A DNA stretch of 64,000 nucleotides from Phaeacidiphilus oryzae TH49 (GTDB lineage: Bacteria > Actinomycetota > Actinomycetes > Streptomycetales > Streptomycetaceae). The stretch is taken from the NCBI RefSeq assembly GCF_000744815.1, contig NZ_JQMQ01000005.1, forward strand, positions 1,558,055 to 1,622,054, given 5' to 3'. Every line of letters starts with the position of its first letter. The first letter of the stretch is position 1. Shown piece by piece: positions 32,768 through 40,599 of this stretch. Below the pieces are notes generated by a model. That model did not search any database and was not told the DNA's origin. It was given only the letters and a program-made list of their open reading frames with translations. A program made the position numbers and the translations under genes.

Positions 32768-33925
32768 ATGACCACGCCCGCTGCCCCCGCGAACGCCCCC
32801 GCGAAGCCCGAGCCGGCACCGCCCTTCGACCTGATCACCATGGGCCGGATCGGGGTGGACATCTACCCGCTCCAGATCGGCGTGCCACTTGCCGAGGTGG
32901 AGACCTTCGGGAAGTTCCTCGGCGGCTCGGCCACCAACGTGGCGGTGGCCGCCGCCCGCCTCCGCCGGCGCTCCGCGGTGGTCAGCCGCACCGGCGCCGA
33001 CCCCTTCGGCGAGTACGTCCACCGCGCCCTCCGCGAATTCGGCGTGGACGACCGGTGGGTGACGCCGGTTCAGCGGTATCCGACACCGGTGACGTTCTGC
33101 GAGATCTTCCCGCCGGACGACTTCCCGATCTGGTTCTACCGCCGCCCCAAGGCCCCGGACCTGGAGATCCACCCGGAGGAGCTGGACCTGGACGCGATCC
33201 GCTCGGCCGGCATCTTCTGGATCACCGGCACCGGCCTGTGCGAGGAGCCCAGCCGCACGGCCACCCTCGCCGCGCTGGCCGCCCGCTCGGCCCGACCCGG
33301 CGCCGGACCCACCGTCTTCGACCTCGACTGGCGGCCGGCCTTCTGGGGCGGCGAGGGCGGGGCCTCCGGGGACGGCGGCGAGGGCGGCGCCCGGGCGATG
33401 GCCGAGGCCCGCCCGATCTACCGCGAGGCGCTGGCGCACGCCACCGTCGCGGTGGGCAACCTGGACGAGGCCGAGGTCGCCACCGGCCTGCGCGACCCGC
33501 AGGCCTGCGCCGAGGCGCTGCTCGAACTCGGCGCCGAACTGGCCGTGGTGAAGCAGGGCCCGAAGGGCGTGCTCGCCCTCCACCGGGACGGCACCCGCGC
33601 GCAGGTGCCGCCGGTCCCGGTGGAGGTGGTCAACGGACTCGGCGCGGGCGACGCCTTCGGCGGCGCGCTCTGCCACGGACTGCTGGCCGGCTGGCCGCTG
33701 GAGCGGACGGTCCGCTGGGCCAACGCCGCCGGAGCGATCGTGGCCGGCCGGCTCGCCTGCTCCTCCGCCATGCCCACCCCGGAGGAGATCGAGCAGCGCC
33801 TCACCGAGACCGAGACCCGGGCCGACCCCGAGACCGAGGCCCCGGCCGACCCCGAGGCCGAGACCCAGGCCGGCTCCGGCGCCGACCACCACCCCGCGCC
33901 CAGGACGGCTCGCACCCGGGCCTGA
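32768..33925 (+). CDS. iolC: 5-dehydro-2-deoxygluconokinase
   Basis: IolC phosphorylates 5-dehydro-2-deoxy-D-gluconate with ATP. It is a 385-aa PfkB/ribokinase-fold kinase. The N-terminal signature region GKFLGGSATNVAVAAARL is at about residues 56-73, VFDLDWRPAFW in the middle, and the C-terminal anion-hole and catalytic Asp motif NGLGAGDAFGGAL near 285. The order MGRIGVDIYPLQIG is typical of IolC. The last 50 residues are an acidic, repetitive tail (ETRADPETEAPADPEAET) not needed for the fold. The start is ATG 32768 at the expected transcription start. It is the first gene of the rightward operon. Confidence 0.95.
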   Translation: MTTPAAPANAPAKPEPAPPFDLITMGRIGVDIYPLQIGVPLAEVETFGKFLGGSATNVAVAAARLRRRSAVVSRTGADPFGEYVHRALREFGVDDRWVTPVQRYPTPVTFCEIFPPDDFPIWFYRRPKAPDLEIHPEELDLDAIRSAGIFWITGTGLCEEPSRTATLAALAARSARPGAGPTVFDLDWRPAFWGGEGGASGDGGEGGARAMAEARPIYREALAHATVAVGNLDEAEVATGLRDPQACAEALLELGAELAVVKQGPKGVLALHRDGTRAQVPPVPVEVVNGLGAGDAFGGALCHGLLAGWPLERTVRWANAAGAIVAGRLACSSAMPTPEEIEQRLTETETRADPETEAPADPEAETQAGSGADHHPAPRTARTRA

Positions 33926-33958
33926 CGCCCCGTCACCCCCAACCTTCCCTCCCCCACC

Positions 33959-33994
33959 CCAGCCCGCACCACAGCCCGCACCCCAGCCCGCACC
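33959..33994. repeat. 12-bp tandem repeat, three units
   Basis: CCAGCCCGCACC, ACAGCCCGCACC and CCAGCCCGCACC lie head to tail in the gap between iolC and the following aldolase gene. No function is evident. Confidence 0.8.
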
Positions 33995-34039
33995 CGCAAC
34001 TCCCGCACCACGCGCGACCACCCACGAGAGGCGATCCCC

Positions 34040-34945
34040 TTGTCGTCCATCACCATCGCCGACCTGCCGAGGCTGCGGGCCGTCCGGCCCGACGCCGTCG
34101 CGCAGGCAGCCGCCGCACGACGCCGGCGGCCCCTGCTCGATCCGGCGACCAACCGGCTGCTGATCGTCGCCGCGGACCACCCGGCCCGCGGCGCCCTCGC
34201 CGTCGGCGGCGACCGCCTCGCCATGGCCAACCGCGCCGACCTGCTGGCCCGCCTCTGCCTGGCCCTCTCCCGCCCGGGCGTGGACGGCGTACTCGCCACC
34301 GCCGACGTCCTGGAGGACCTCCTCCTCCTCGGCGCCCTGGACGAGAAGGTGGTGATGGGCTCGATGAACCGCGGCGGACTGGCCGGCTCCGCCTTCGAGC
34401 TGGACGACCGCTTCACCGGCCACCGCGCCGAGGACCTGGCCCGGCTCCGCTTCGACGCCGGAAAGCTGCTGCTCCGGATCGACTACGACGACCCGGGTTC
34501 GCTGCGGACCCTGGAGTCCGCCGCCCACGCCGTCGACGCCATGGCGGCGCTCCGGCTCCCGCTCTTCGTCGAGCCGTTCATCTCCCACCGGGTGGACGGC
34601 CGGGTACGCAACGACCTCGGCCTGGAGGCCGTCACCCGGTCCATCGCCATCGCCTCCGGCCTCGGCGGCACCTCCGCCTACACCTGGCTCAAGCTGCCGG
34701 TCACCGAGGACCCGGACGACATGGGCCCGGCCCTGGAGGCCTCCACCCTGCCCACCGTCCTCCTCGGCGGCGAGATCGGCACCCACCCGGGCGCCCAGGA
34801 GGCCGCGTACGCCAAGTGGGCCAAGGCGCTGCGGCTGCCCACCGTCCACGGCATGGTGGTCGGCCGCTCGCTGCTCTACCCCTCGGACGGCGACGTCCAG
34901 TCCGCGGTGGACACCGCGGTCGCCCTCCTCGCCGACGCCGCCTGA
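34040..34945 (+). CDS. Cgl0159-type (beta/alpha)8 aldolase, probable inositol-pathway aldolase
   Basis: A 301-aa protein of the Cgl0159 / DeoC-LacD-like class I aldolase group. It has LLIVAADHPARGALAVGG near residue 46, GVLATADVLEDLLLLGALD, KLLLRIDYDDPGSL, LFVEPFISHR, TWLKLPVTED (candidate Schiff-base Lys) and VLLGGEIG. The position between iolC and iolB suggests that it cleaves 5-dehydro-2-deoxygluconate 6-phosphate to malonate semialdehyde and dihydroxyacetone phosphate, the step done by IolJ elsewhere. That role is inferred from context. TTG 34040 is preceded by AGAGG. It starts 114 bp after iolC. Confidence 0.82.
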   Translation: MSSITIADLPRLRAVRPDAVAQAAAARRRRPLLDPATNRLLIVAADHPARGALAVGGDRLAMANRADLLARLCLALSRPGVDGVLATADVLEDLLLLGALDEKVVMGSMNRGGLAGSAFELDDRFTGHRAEDLARLRFDAGKLLLRIDYDDPGSLRTLESAAHAVDAMAALRLPLFVEPFISHRVDGRVRNDLGLEAVTRSIAIASGLGGTSAYTWLKLPVTEDPDDMGPALEASTLPTVLLGGEIGTHPGAQEAAYAKWAKALRLPTVHGMVVGRSLLYPSDGDVQSAVDTAVALLADAA

Positions 34946-35042
34946 CACCCTGTCCGCCGGCGCCCGGAAAGCCGCCGCCGAAACCGCACCGATCCGCCCC
35001 GACCCGCTCCTCCACCGGCCACCACCCTCCGAGGACCCGACG

Positions 35043-35978
35043 ATGACCCACCCGCACACCGAGCTCCTCCACCTCCCCGCCACCCGGCCGCCCTCCGCCG
35101 AGGGCCCGTCCACCCCGTACACCGTCGACGTGACCCCCGAGTCGGCCGGCTGGGGCCACTCCTCCCTCCGCGTCCTCACCCTCGCCCCCGGCCAGGAGCA
35201 CGCGTTCGCCACCGGCGACAGCGAGTGGATCGTCCTCCCCCTCTCCGGCGGCTGCACGGTCACCGCCACCGAGGCCTCCGGCGACACCCACGCCTTCCGA
35301 CTCACCGGCCGGGCAAGCGTCTTCACCTCCCCCACGGACTTCGCCTACCTCCCCCGGGACGCCTCGGCCCGGATCGCCTCCGCTGCCGGCGGCCGGTTCG
35401 CCCTCACCGGCGCCCGCTGCGAGCGCCGCCTCCCGGCCCGCTACCGGCCGGCCTCCGCGGTCCCCGTCGAGCTGCGCGGCAGCGGCTCCTGCTCGCGCCA
35501 GGTCAACAACTTCGCCGCGGCCGACGTCTTCGCCTGCGACCGGCTGATCGCGGTCGAGGTGCTCACCCCCGGCGGCAACTGGTCCTCCTACCCGCCGCAC
35601 AAGCACGACGAGGAACGCCCGGGCGAGGAGAGCGAGTTGGAGGAGATCTACTACTTCGAGATCGCCGACTCCCCGGCCGGCACCCCCGGCCTCGGCTACC
35701 AGCGGGTCTCGCCCTCCGGCCACGGCAAGGTCGGCACCGACCTCCTCGCCGAGGTCCGCTCCGGCGACACCGTCCTCATCCCGGACGGCTGGCACGGCCC
35801 CTCGATCGCCGCCCCCGGCCACGACATGTACTACCTCAACGTCATGGCCGGCCCCGGCGCCGAGCGCGCCTGGCTGATCTGCGACCACCCGGACCACGGC
35901 TGGATCCGCTCCACCTGGCCCGACCAGCCCGTGGACCCCCGTCTCCCCCTCTACCCCGCCGCCGGAGACCACCGATGA
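35043..35978 (+). CDS. iolB: 5-deoxy-glucuronate isomerase
   Basis: IolB isomerises 5-deoxy-D-glucuronate to 5-dehydro-2-deoxygluconate. It is a 311-aa bicupin. Metal-binding histidines and glutamate are in YPPHKHDE and EEIYYFEIA, with GWHGPSIAAPGHDMYYLNVMAGP in the second barrel. It is about 40 residues longer than the Bacillus enzyme, mostly from N-terminal and loop additions. ATG 35043 has GAGGA upstream. The stop overlaps the iolD start (ATGA), so the two are translationally coupled. Confidence 0.95.
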   Translation: MTHPHTELLHLPATRPPSAEGPSTPYTVDVTPESAGWGHSSLRVLTLAPGQEHAFATGDSEWIVLPLSGGCTVTATEASGDTHAFRLTGRASVFTSPTDFAYLPRDASARIASAAGGRFALTGARCERRLPARYRPASAVPVELRGSGSCSRQVNNFAAADVFACDRLIAVEVLTPGGNWSSYPPHKHDEERPGEESELEEIYYFEIADSPAGTPGLGYQRVSPSGHGKVGTDLLAEVRSGDTVLIPDGWHGPSIAAPGHDMYYLNVMAGPGAERAWLICDHPDHGWIRSTWPDQPVDPRLPLYPAAGDHR

Positions 35979-37870
35979 CGAACAGCCGTTCCCAGCAGCA
36001 GCCCACCGTCCGCCTCACCACCGCCCAGGCCCTGGTCCGCTTCCTGGCCGCCCAGCACACCGAGCGGGACGGCGAGCGCCGCCGCCTGATCGACGCCGTC
36101 TGGGGCATCTTCGGCCACGGCAACGTGGCCGGCCTCGGCCAGGCCCTGGTCCAGTCCGGCCAGTCCGCCATGCCCTTCCACCAGGGCCGCAACGAGCAGG
36201 CCATGGTGCACGCGGCGGTCGGCTTCGCCCGGCAGAACGACCGGCTCTCCGCCCAGGCCGTCACCACCTCGATCGGCCCCGGCGCCACCAACCTGGTCAC
36301 CGGTGCGGCCCTGGCCACCGTCAACCGCATCCCGGTGCTCCTCCTCCCCGGCGACGTCTTCGCCACCCGCGTGGCGGACCCGGTCCTCCAGCAGCTCGAA
36401 GTCCCCTACGCCGGCGACCTGTCGGTCAACGATGCCCTCCGCCCGGTCTCCCGCTACTTCGACCGGATCACCAGGCCGGAGGCGCTGATCCCGGCCGCCC
36501 TCTCCGCGATGCGCGTCCTCACCGACCCTGCCGAGACCGGCGCCGTCACCCTCGCCCTCCCGCAGGACGTCCAGGCCGAGGCGTACGACTGGCCCGAGGA
36601 CCTCTTCGCGGAACGCGTCTGGCGGGTGGCCCGCCCGGTCCCCGAGCCCGCCGCCCTCGCCGACGCCGCCGAGGCCGTCCGCCGCGCCCGGCGCCCGCTC
36701 CTCATCGCCGGCGGCGGAGTCCACCACTCCCGGGCCGAGGAGGCCCTGCGCGCCCTCGCGGACGCCACCGGCATCCCGGTCGCCTCCACCCAGGCCGGCA
36801 AGGGCTCCCTCCGCCACGACCACCCCGCCGACGTCGGCGGGATCGGCCACACCGGGACGGCCGTCGCCGACGCACTCGCCCGCGAGGCGGACCTGGTCAT
36901 CGGGGTGGGCACCCGCTACACCGACTTCACCACCGCCTCCTCGACCCTCTTCGCGAACCCCCGGGTCCGCTTCCTCAACCTCAACATCGCCTCCTTCGAC
37001 GCCCACAAGCAGTCCGCCCTCCCCCTGGTCGCCGACGCCCGCGAGGCCCTGACCGCCCTCACCGCGGCCCTGGCCGACGGCCACCGCGTCTCCCCCGCCT
37101 ACGAGTCGGAGTACACCGACGCCAAGAAGCAGTGGGAGTCCCTGGTCGACGCCGCCTACGCGGCCCCCGACCCGGAGGCCCGCCCCTCCCAGACCCAGGT
37201 CCTCGGCCTCCTCGACGAGATCGTCGGCGAGGAGGACGTCGTCATCAACGCCGCCGGCTCCCTCCCCGGCGACCTCCACAAGCTGTGGCGGGCCCGCTCC
37301 CCGCGCCAGTACCACCTGGAGTACGGCTACTCCTGCATGGGGTACGAGATCCCCGCCGCCATCGGCGTCCAACTCGCCGCCCCGGACCGGCGGGTGTGGT
37401 CCCTGGTCGGCGACGGCACCTACCTCATGCTCCCCACCGAGCTGGTCACCGCCGTCCAGGAAAGGCTTCCCGTCAAGCTGATCCTCTTCCAGAACCACGG
37501 CTACGCCTCGATCGGCGGTCTCTCCGAGGAGACCGGCGCCGAGGGCTTCGCCACCGCGTACCGCTTCCGCGCCCCCGACGGCAGCTACACCGGGGACCCC
37601 CTCCCGGTGGACCTCGCGGCCAACGCCGCCTCCCTCGGCCTCACCGTCCACCGAGCCGACTCGGTCGCCACCCTCCGCAAGGCCCTCGCCGCCGCCGCCG
37701 AGGCCACCACCCCCACCTGCGTCTACGTGGAGACGTCCGCCACCCCCCAGGCCCCACCCGCCCAAGCCTGGTGGGACGTCCCCGTAGCCGAGACCGCCAC
37801 CACCCCCGCCGCCGAAGCGGCCCGCGCCCGCTACACCCCCCACACGGCCACCCGAACCCGCCACCTGTAA
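35975..37870 (+). CDS. iolD: 3D-(3,5/4)-trihydroxycyclohexane-1,2-dione acylhydrolase
   Basis: IolD is a thiamine-diphosphate enzyme that opens the inositol ring to 5-deoxy-glucuronate. It is 631 aa, within the family range. The N-terminal pyrimidine-binding domain carries the catalytic Glu in FHQGRNEQAMVHAAVGFA. The central domain has LLIAGGGVHHS, and the C-terminal pyrophosphate motif is GDGTYLMLPTE followed by NHGYASIGGL. The ATG overlaps iolB's stop by 4 nt. It is the last gene of the operon, and the dispersed GC-rich repeat follows about 40 bp after the stop. Confidence 0.96.
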   Translation: MTNSRSQQQPTVRLTTAQALVRFLAAQHTERDGERRRLIDAVWGIFGHGNVAGLGQALVQSGQSAMPFHQGRNEQAMVHAAVGFARQNDRLSAQAVTTSIGPGATNLVTGAALATVNRIPVLLLPGDVFATRVADPVLQQLEVPYAGDLSVNDALRPVSRYFDRITRPEALIPAALSAMRVLTDPAETGAVTLALPQDVQAEAYDWPEDLFAERVWRVARPVPEPAALADAAEAVRRARRPLLIAGGGVHHSRAEEALRALADATGIPVASTQAGKGSLRHDHPADVGGIGHTGTAVADALAREADLVIGVGTRYTDFTTASSTLFANPRVRFLNLNIASFDAHKQSALPLVADAREALTALTAALADGHRVSPAYESEYTDAKKQWESLVDAAYAAPDPEARPSQTQVLGLLDEIVGEEDVVINAAGSLPGDLHKLWRARSPRQYHLEYGYSCMGYEIPAAIGVQLAAPDRRVWSLVGDGTYLMLPTELVTAVQERLPVKLILFQNHGYASIGGLSEETGAEGFATAYRFRAPDGSYTGDPLPVDLAANAASLGLTVHRADSVATLRKALAAAAEATTPTCVYVETSATPQAPPAQAWWDVPVAETATTPAAEAARARYTPHTATRTRHL

Positions 37871-37879
37871 CCCGCGGCG

Positions 37880-38060
37880 TGCTGTCGCGCCCTCTGCGCA
37901 GCGCCGCAGGCGCAAGCAAGGGGCGCGGGGAACTGCGCGCCCAGCCCACTACGGCGCCGCACCCGGCAACGGCCCCCGGGTTGCAACCCGGACTCCGTTG
38001 CCGACTGCGGGCAGTCGATGGCCGGGCGCGCAGTTCCCCGCGCCCCTGGATTCGCCCTTC
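37880..38060. repeat. inverted pair of the dispersed GC-rich repeat after iolD
   Basis: GGGGCGCGGGGAACTGCGCG at 37920-37939 faces its exact reverse complement at 38027-38046. CTGCGCAGCGCCGCAGGCGC precedes the first copy and GGGTTGCAACCC follows it. The element fills the gap between two convergent genes (iolD and an MFS permease) and may act as a bidirectional terminator. Confidence 0.85.
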
Positions 38061-38151
38061 GGACTTCATCCCGGGGCTGCCAGCGGGGCCCGGGGCGGCA
38101 GCCCCGGGAAACGGGAAGGGGCGGGGCTGGGGCAGAAGAGAAAAGACCCGC

Positions 38152-39468
38152 CTACGGCGTAGGCCGCCGCGCGTCATACCGCACGAACCCCGGCCGCATC
38201 AGCGCCAGCACCACGATCCCCGCCACACACGCCAACCCCCCGCTCACCGCCGAGAACCCCGGCGAGGTCAACTGCGCCACCGTCCCCGCCTCGAAGTCCC
38301 CCAACCGCGGCCCCCCGGCCACCACCACGGTGAACACCCCCTGCAACCGCCCCCGCATCTCGTCCGGCACCGCTTCCTGCAGGATCGTGTTCCGGAAGAT
38401 CATGCTGACCGTGTCCGCGCACCCCGCGGCCGCCAACAGCACCAGCCCGACCCACAGTTCACGCAGCGCCCCGAAGCCCGCGATGGTCAGCCCCCACGCC
38501 AGCACGGCCAGGATCACCGCGAGCCCGTGCCGCCGCACCCGTCCGACCCACCCGGAGAACAGCGCCCCCAGCAGCGCGCCCACCGCCGGCGCCGCCGTCA
38601 ACAGGCCCACCACCCCCGATCCGCCGTGGTAGAAGGCCACCGCGATCGCGGGAAAGATCGCCCGGGGCATTCCGAAGACCATCGCCACGATGTCCGCGAC
38701 GAAGCTGGTCCGCAGGTTCGGCCGGCCGCGCAGGAACCGCAGCCCGGCCATCACCGTGGTCCGCTCCCGCGCGTCGCCCGCCAGCGGCCGCATCGCCGGC
38801 AGCCGCCACATCGCGTACAGCGAGGCCCCGAACGCCAGGGTGTCCACCAGGTACGCGGCCTGGTACCCGACCGTCCCGATCAGCACCCCGCCCAGCATCG
38901 GCCCGACCGTCAGCCCCAGGTTCATGCTGACCGACCCGAGCGCGTTGGCCGCCGGCAGCTGCTCGCCCGGCACCAGCCTCGGGATCATCGCGGCACGCGC
39001 CGGCGCGTTGAGCGCGAAGAACACCGCCTGCACCGCGACCACCGCGTACAGCAGCCACACCTGGCGCAGCCCCAGCGCCGCCTGCAGGGTCAGCACCGCC
39101 GACAGCAGGGCCAACCCGGAGGCCCCCAGCAGCCCGATCCACCGCCGGTCGAACCGGTCGGCGATCACGCCCCCGTACAGCCCGACCCCGACCAGCGGGA
39201 TCAGCGAGCAGAGCCCCACCACGCCGGTCGCGAACGAGGACCGGGTCAGCGCGTACACCTGCACCGACACGGCCAGCGCGGTCATCTGCTGCCCGATCGA
39301 GGAGACCGCCTGCCCGGCCCAGATCCGCCGGAAGTCCGGGCTGGACCGGAGCGGCGTGATGTCCGCGAGGACCTGGCCGAGCAGCGAGCGTATCCGGCCG
39401 GGCCGGGCGGGCGGCGGTCCGCCCGGCGTCTCCCCGGCGGGCCCCGGGGTGGAGAGCTGTTGTGTCAC
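38152..39468 (-). CDS. MFS transporter
   Basis: A 438-aa major facilitator with about 12 membrane segments. FRRIWAGQAVSSIGQQMTALAVSVQ begins TM1 and YGGVIADRFDRRW is motif A in loop 2-3. A large central loop carries RPLAGDARERTTVMAGL. The sequence resembles the enterobactin exporter/MefA-like 12-TM group (FFALNAPARAAMIPRLVP). The start is uncertain. GTG 39468 has GAGGA 9 nt upstream, whereas ATG 39486 lacks a spaced ribosome site. It probably exports a small molecule, and I see no link to neighbours. Confidence 0.87.
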   Translation of the reverse strand: MTQQLSTPGPAGETPGGPPPARPGRIRSLLGQVLADITPLRSSPDFRRIWAGQAVSSIGQQMTALAVSVQVYALTRSSFATGVVGLCSLIPLVGVGLYGGVIADRFDRRWIGLLGASGLALLSAVLTLQAALGLRQVWLLYAVVAVQAVFFALNAPARAAMIPRLVPGEQLPAANALGSVSMNLGLTVGPMLGGVLIGTVGYQAAYLVDTLAFGASLYAMWRLPAMRPLAGDARERTTVMAGLRFLRGRPNLRTSFVADIVAMVFGMPRAIFPAIAVAFYHGGSGVVGLLTAAPAVGALLGALFSGWVGRVRRHGLAVILAVLAWGLTIAGFGALRELWVGLVLLAAAGCADTVSMIFRNTILQEAVPDEMRGRLQGVFTVVVAGGPRLGDFEAGTVAQLTSPGFSAVSGGLACVAGIVVLALMRPGFVRYDARRPTP

Positions 39469-39535
39469 AGCCAGCCATCCTCGCATCCCCGCCGGGCGCC
39501 CCCGGCCCCACCAGGGCGGCCGGGGCTGCCACAAC

Positions 39536-39560
39536 GGCAGGGGCCCACCGGGCCCCTGCC
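39536..39560. terminator. hairpin between tesB and the MFS gene
   Basis: GGCAGGGGCCC (39536-39546) and GGGCCCCTGCC (39550-39560) form a perfect 11-bp stem with a 3-nt loop 32 bp after the tesB stop. It probably separates tesB from the downstream MFS gene. Confidence 0.65.
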
Positions 39561-39591
39561 ACGACGGCAGAGCCCACCGGGCCGGCCGGTC

Positions 39592-40473
39592 CTACCGCCG
39601 CATCCGCCGGAACAGCCCCTCCTGCACCACGGAGACCACCAACCGCCCCTCGCGGTCGAAGATCTGCCCGGTGCCGAGGCCCCGGCCGCCGCCCGCCACC
39701 GGCGACTCCTGGGTGTAGAGCAGCCAGTCGTCGGCCCGGAACGGCCGGTGGAACCACATCGCGTGGTCCAGCGAGGCCAGGTCGAACTTCCGGCGGTTGC
39801 CGAACAGCGGCTCGTTCCCGACCCGCACCGCGTCCAGCAGCGTCAGGTCGCTGGCGTAGGTCACCGCGCAGACGTGGATCAGCGGGTCGTCCCCCAGCTT
39901 CCCGTCCGTCCGCAGCCAGACCGCGCTGCGCTGCTCGGCCGCCGCGATCTCCTCGTCGGTCCACCGCAGCCGGTTGACGTACCGCAGGTCGAAGGGCTGA
40001 CGCCGATTCAGGTTCCGTACGGCCTCGGCGCCCAGTCCCTGGGTCACCTCGTCCACCGCGGAGGGCAGGGACTCCGGCGCGGGCACCTCCGGCATCGTCA
40101 CCTGGTGCTCGATCTCCCCCTCCTCCGGCTTGTGGAAGTCGGCGGTCAGGGCGAAGATCGTCTTCCCCTGCTGGACCCCGAGCACCCGGCGGGTGGTGAA
40201 GGAGCGTCCGTCCCGCAGCCGGTCCACCTGGTAGACGATCGGCACCCCGGGCATCCCCGGCCGCAGGAAGTAGGCGTGCAGCGAGTGCACCGGCCGCCCC
40301 TCCTCGACCGTGCGGCCGGCGGCCACCAGCGCCTGCCCGGCGACCTGTCCGCCGAAGACCCGCTGGAGTGACTCCTCCGGGCTGCGGCCCCGGAAGATGT
40401 TGACCTCGATCTGCTCCAGGTCCAGCAGGTCGACCAGCTGGTCGACGGCGTCTCCCATGTCGTTGCTCTCCAT
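39592..40473 (-). CDS. tesB: acyl-CoA thioesterase II
   Basis: A 293-aa double-hotdog thioesterase that hydrolyses medium- to long-chain acyl-CoA in the cytoplasm. The N-terminal hotdog has FRGRSPEESLQRVFGGQVAGQAL and SLHAYFLRPG. The C-terminal hotdog has LASLDHAMWFHRPFRADDWLLY with the active-site Asp, and GRGLGTGQIFDREGRLV with the Gln. The first ATG (40473) is followed by another in frame at 40458 that has a better spaced GGAG, so the start may be five codons shorter. A perfect 16-bp palindrome lies about 60 bp upstream. Confidence 0.93.
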   Translation of the reverse strand: MESNDMGDAVDQLVDLLDLEQIEVNIFRGRSPEESLQRVFGGQVAGQALVAAGRTVEEGRPVHSLHAYFLRPGMPGVPIVYQVDRLRDGRSFTTRRVLGVQQGKTIFALTADFHKPEEGEIEHQVTMPEVPAPESLPSAVDEVTQGLGAEAVRNLNRRQPFDLRYVNRLRWTDEEIAAAEQRSAVWLRTDGKLGDDPLIHVCAVTYASDLTLLDAVRVGNEPLFGNRRKFDLASLDHAMWFHRPFRADDWLLYTQESPVAGGGRGLGTGQIFDREGRLVVSVVQEGLFRRMRR

Positions 40474-40534
40474 GTCCTCGGGCCCGCCGGCCCTCCGGGT
40501 GCGGAACGCGGGAGGAGGGAGCGGGCATGCATAC

Positions 40535-40550
40535 CGGGACAATTGTCCCG
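40535..40550. promoter_or_regulatory. perfect 16-bp palindrome upstream of tesB
   Basis: CGGGACAATTGTCCCG is fully self-complementary with an AT-rich core and lies 62 bp before the tesB start. This is a likely operator for a dimeric repressor. The regulator is unknown. Confidence 0.6.
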
Positions 40551-40599
40551 CGCCGCCCGTCCCGCCCCTCCCCCGGCCCCCGCCCGGTGTGTCCCCGGC

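Noticed and set aside
32615-35335. A 906-codon minus-strand open frame across iolC and the aldolase
   Set aside because: It is antisense to two catalytic genes and shows repetitive Gly/Val composition.
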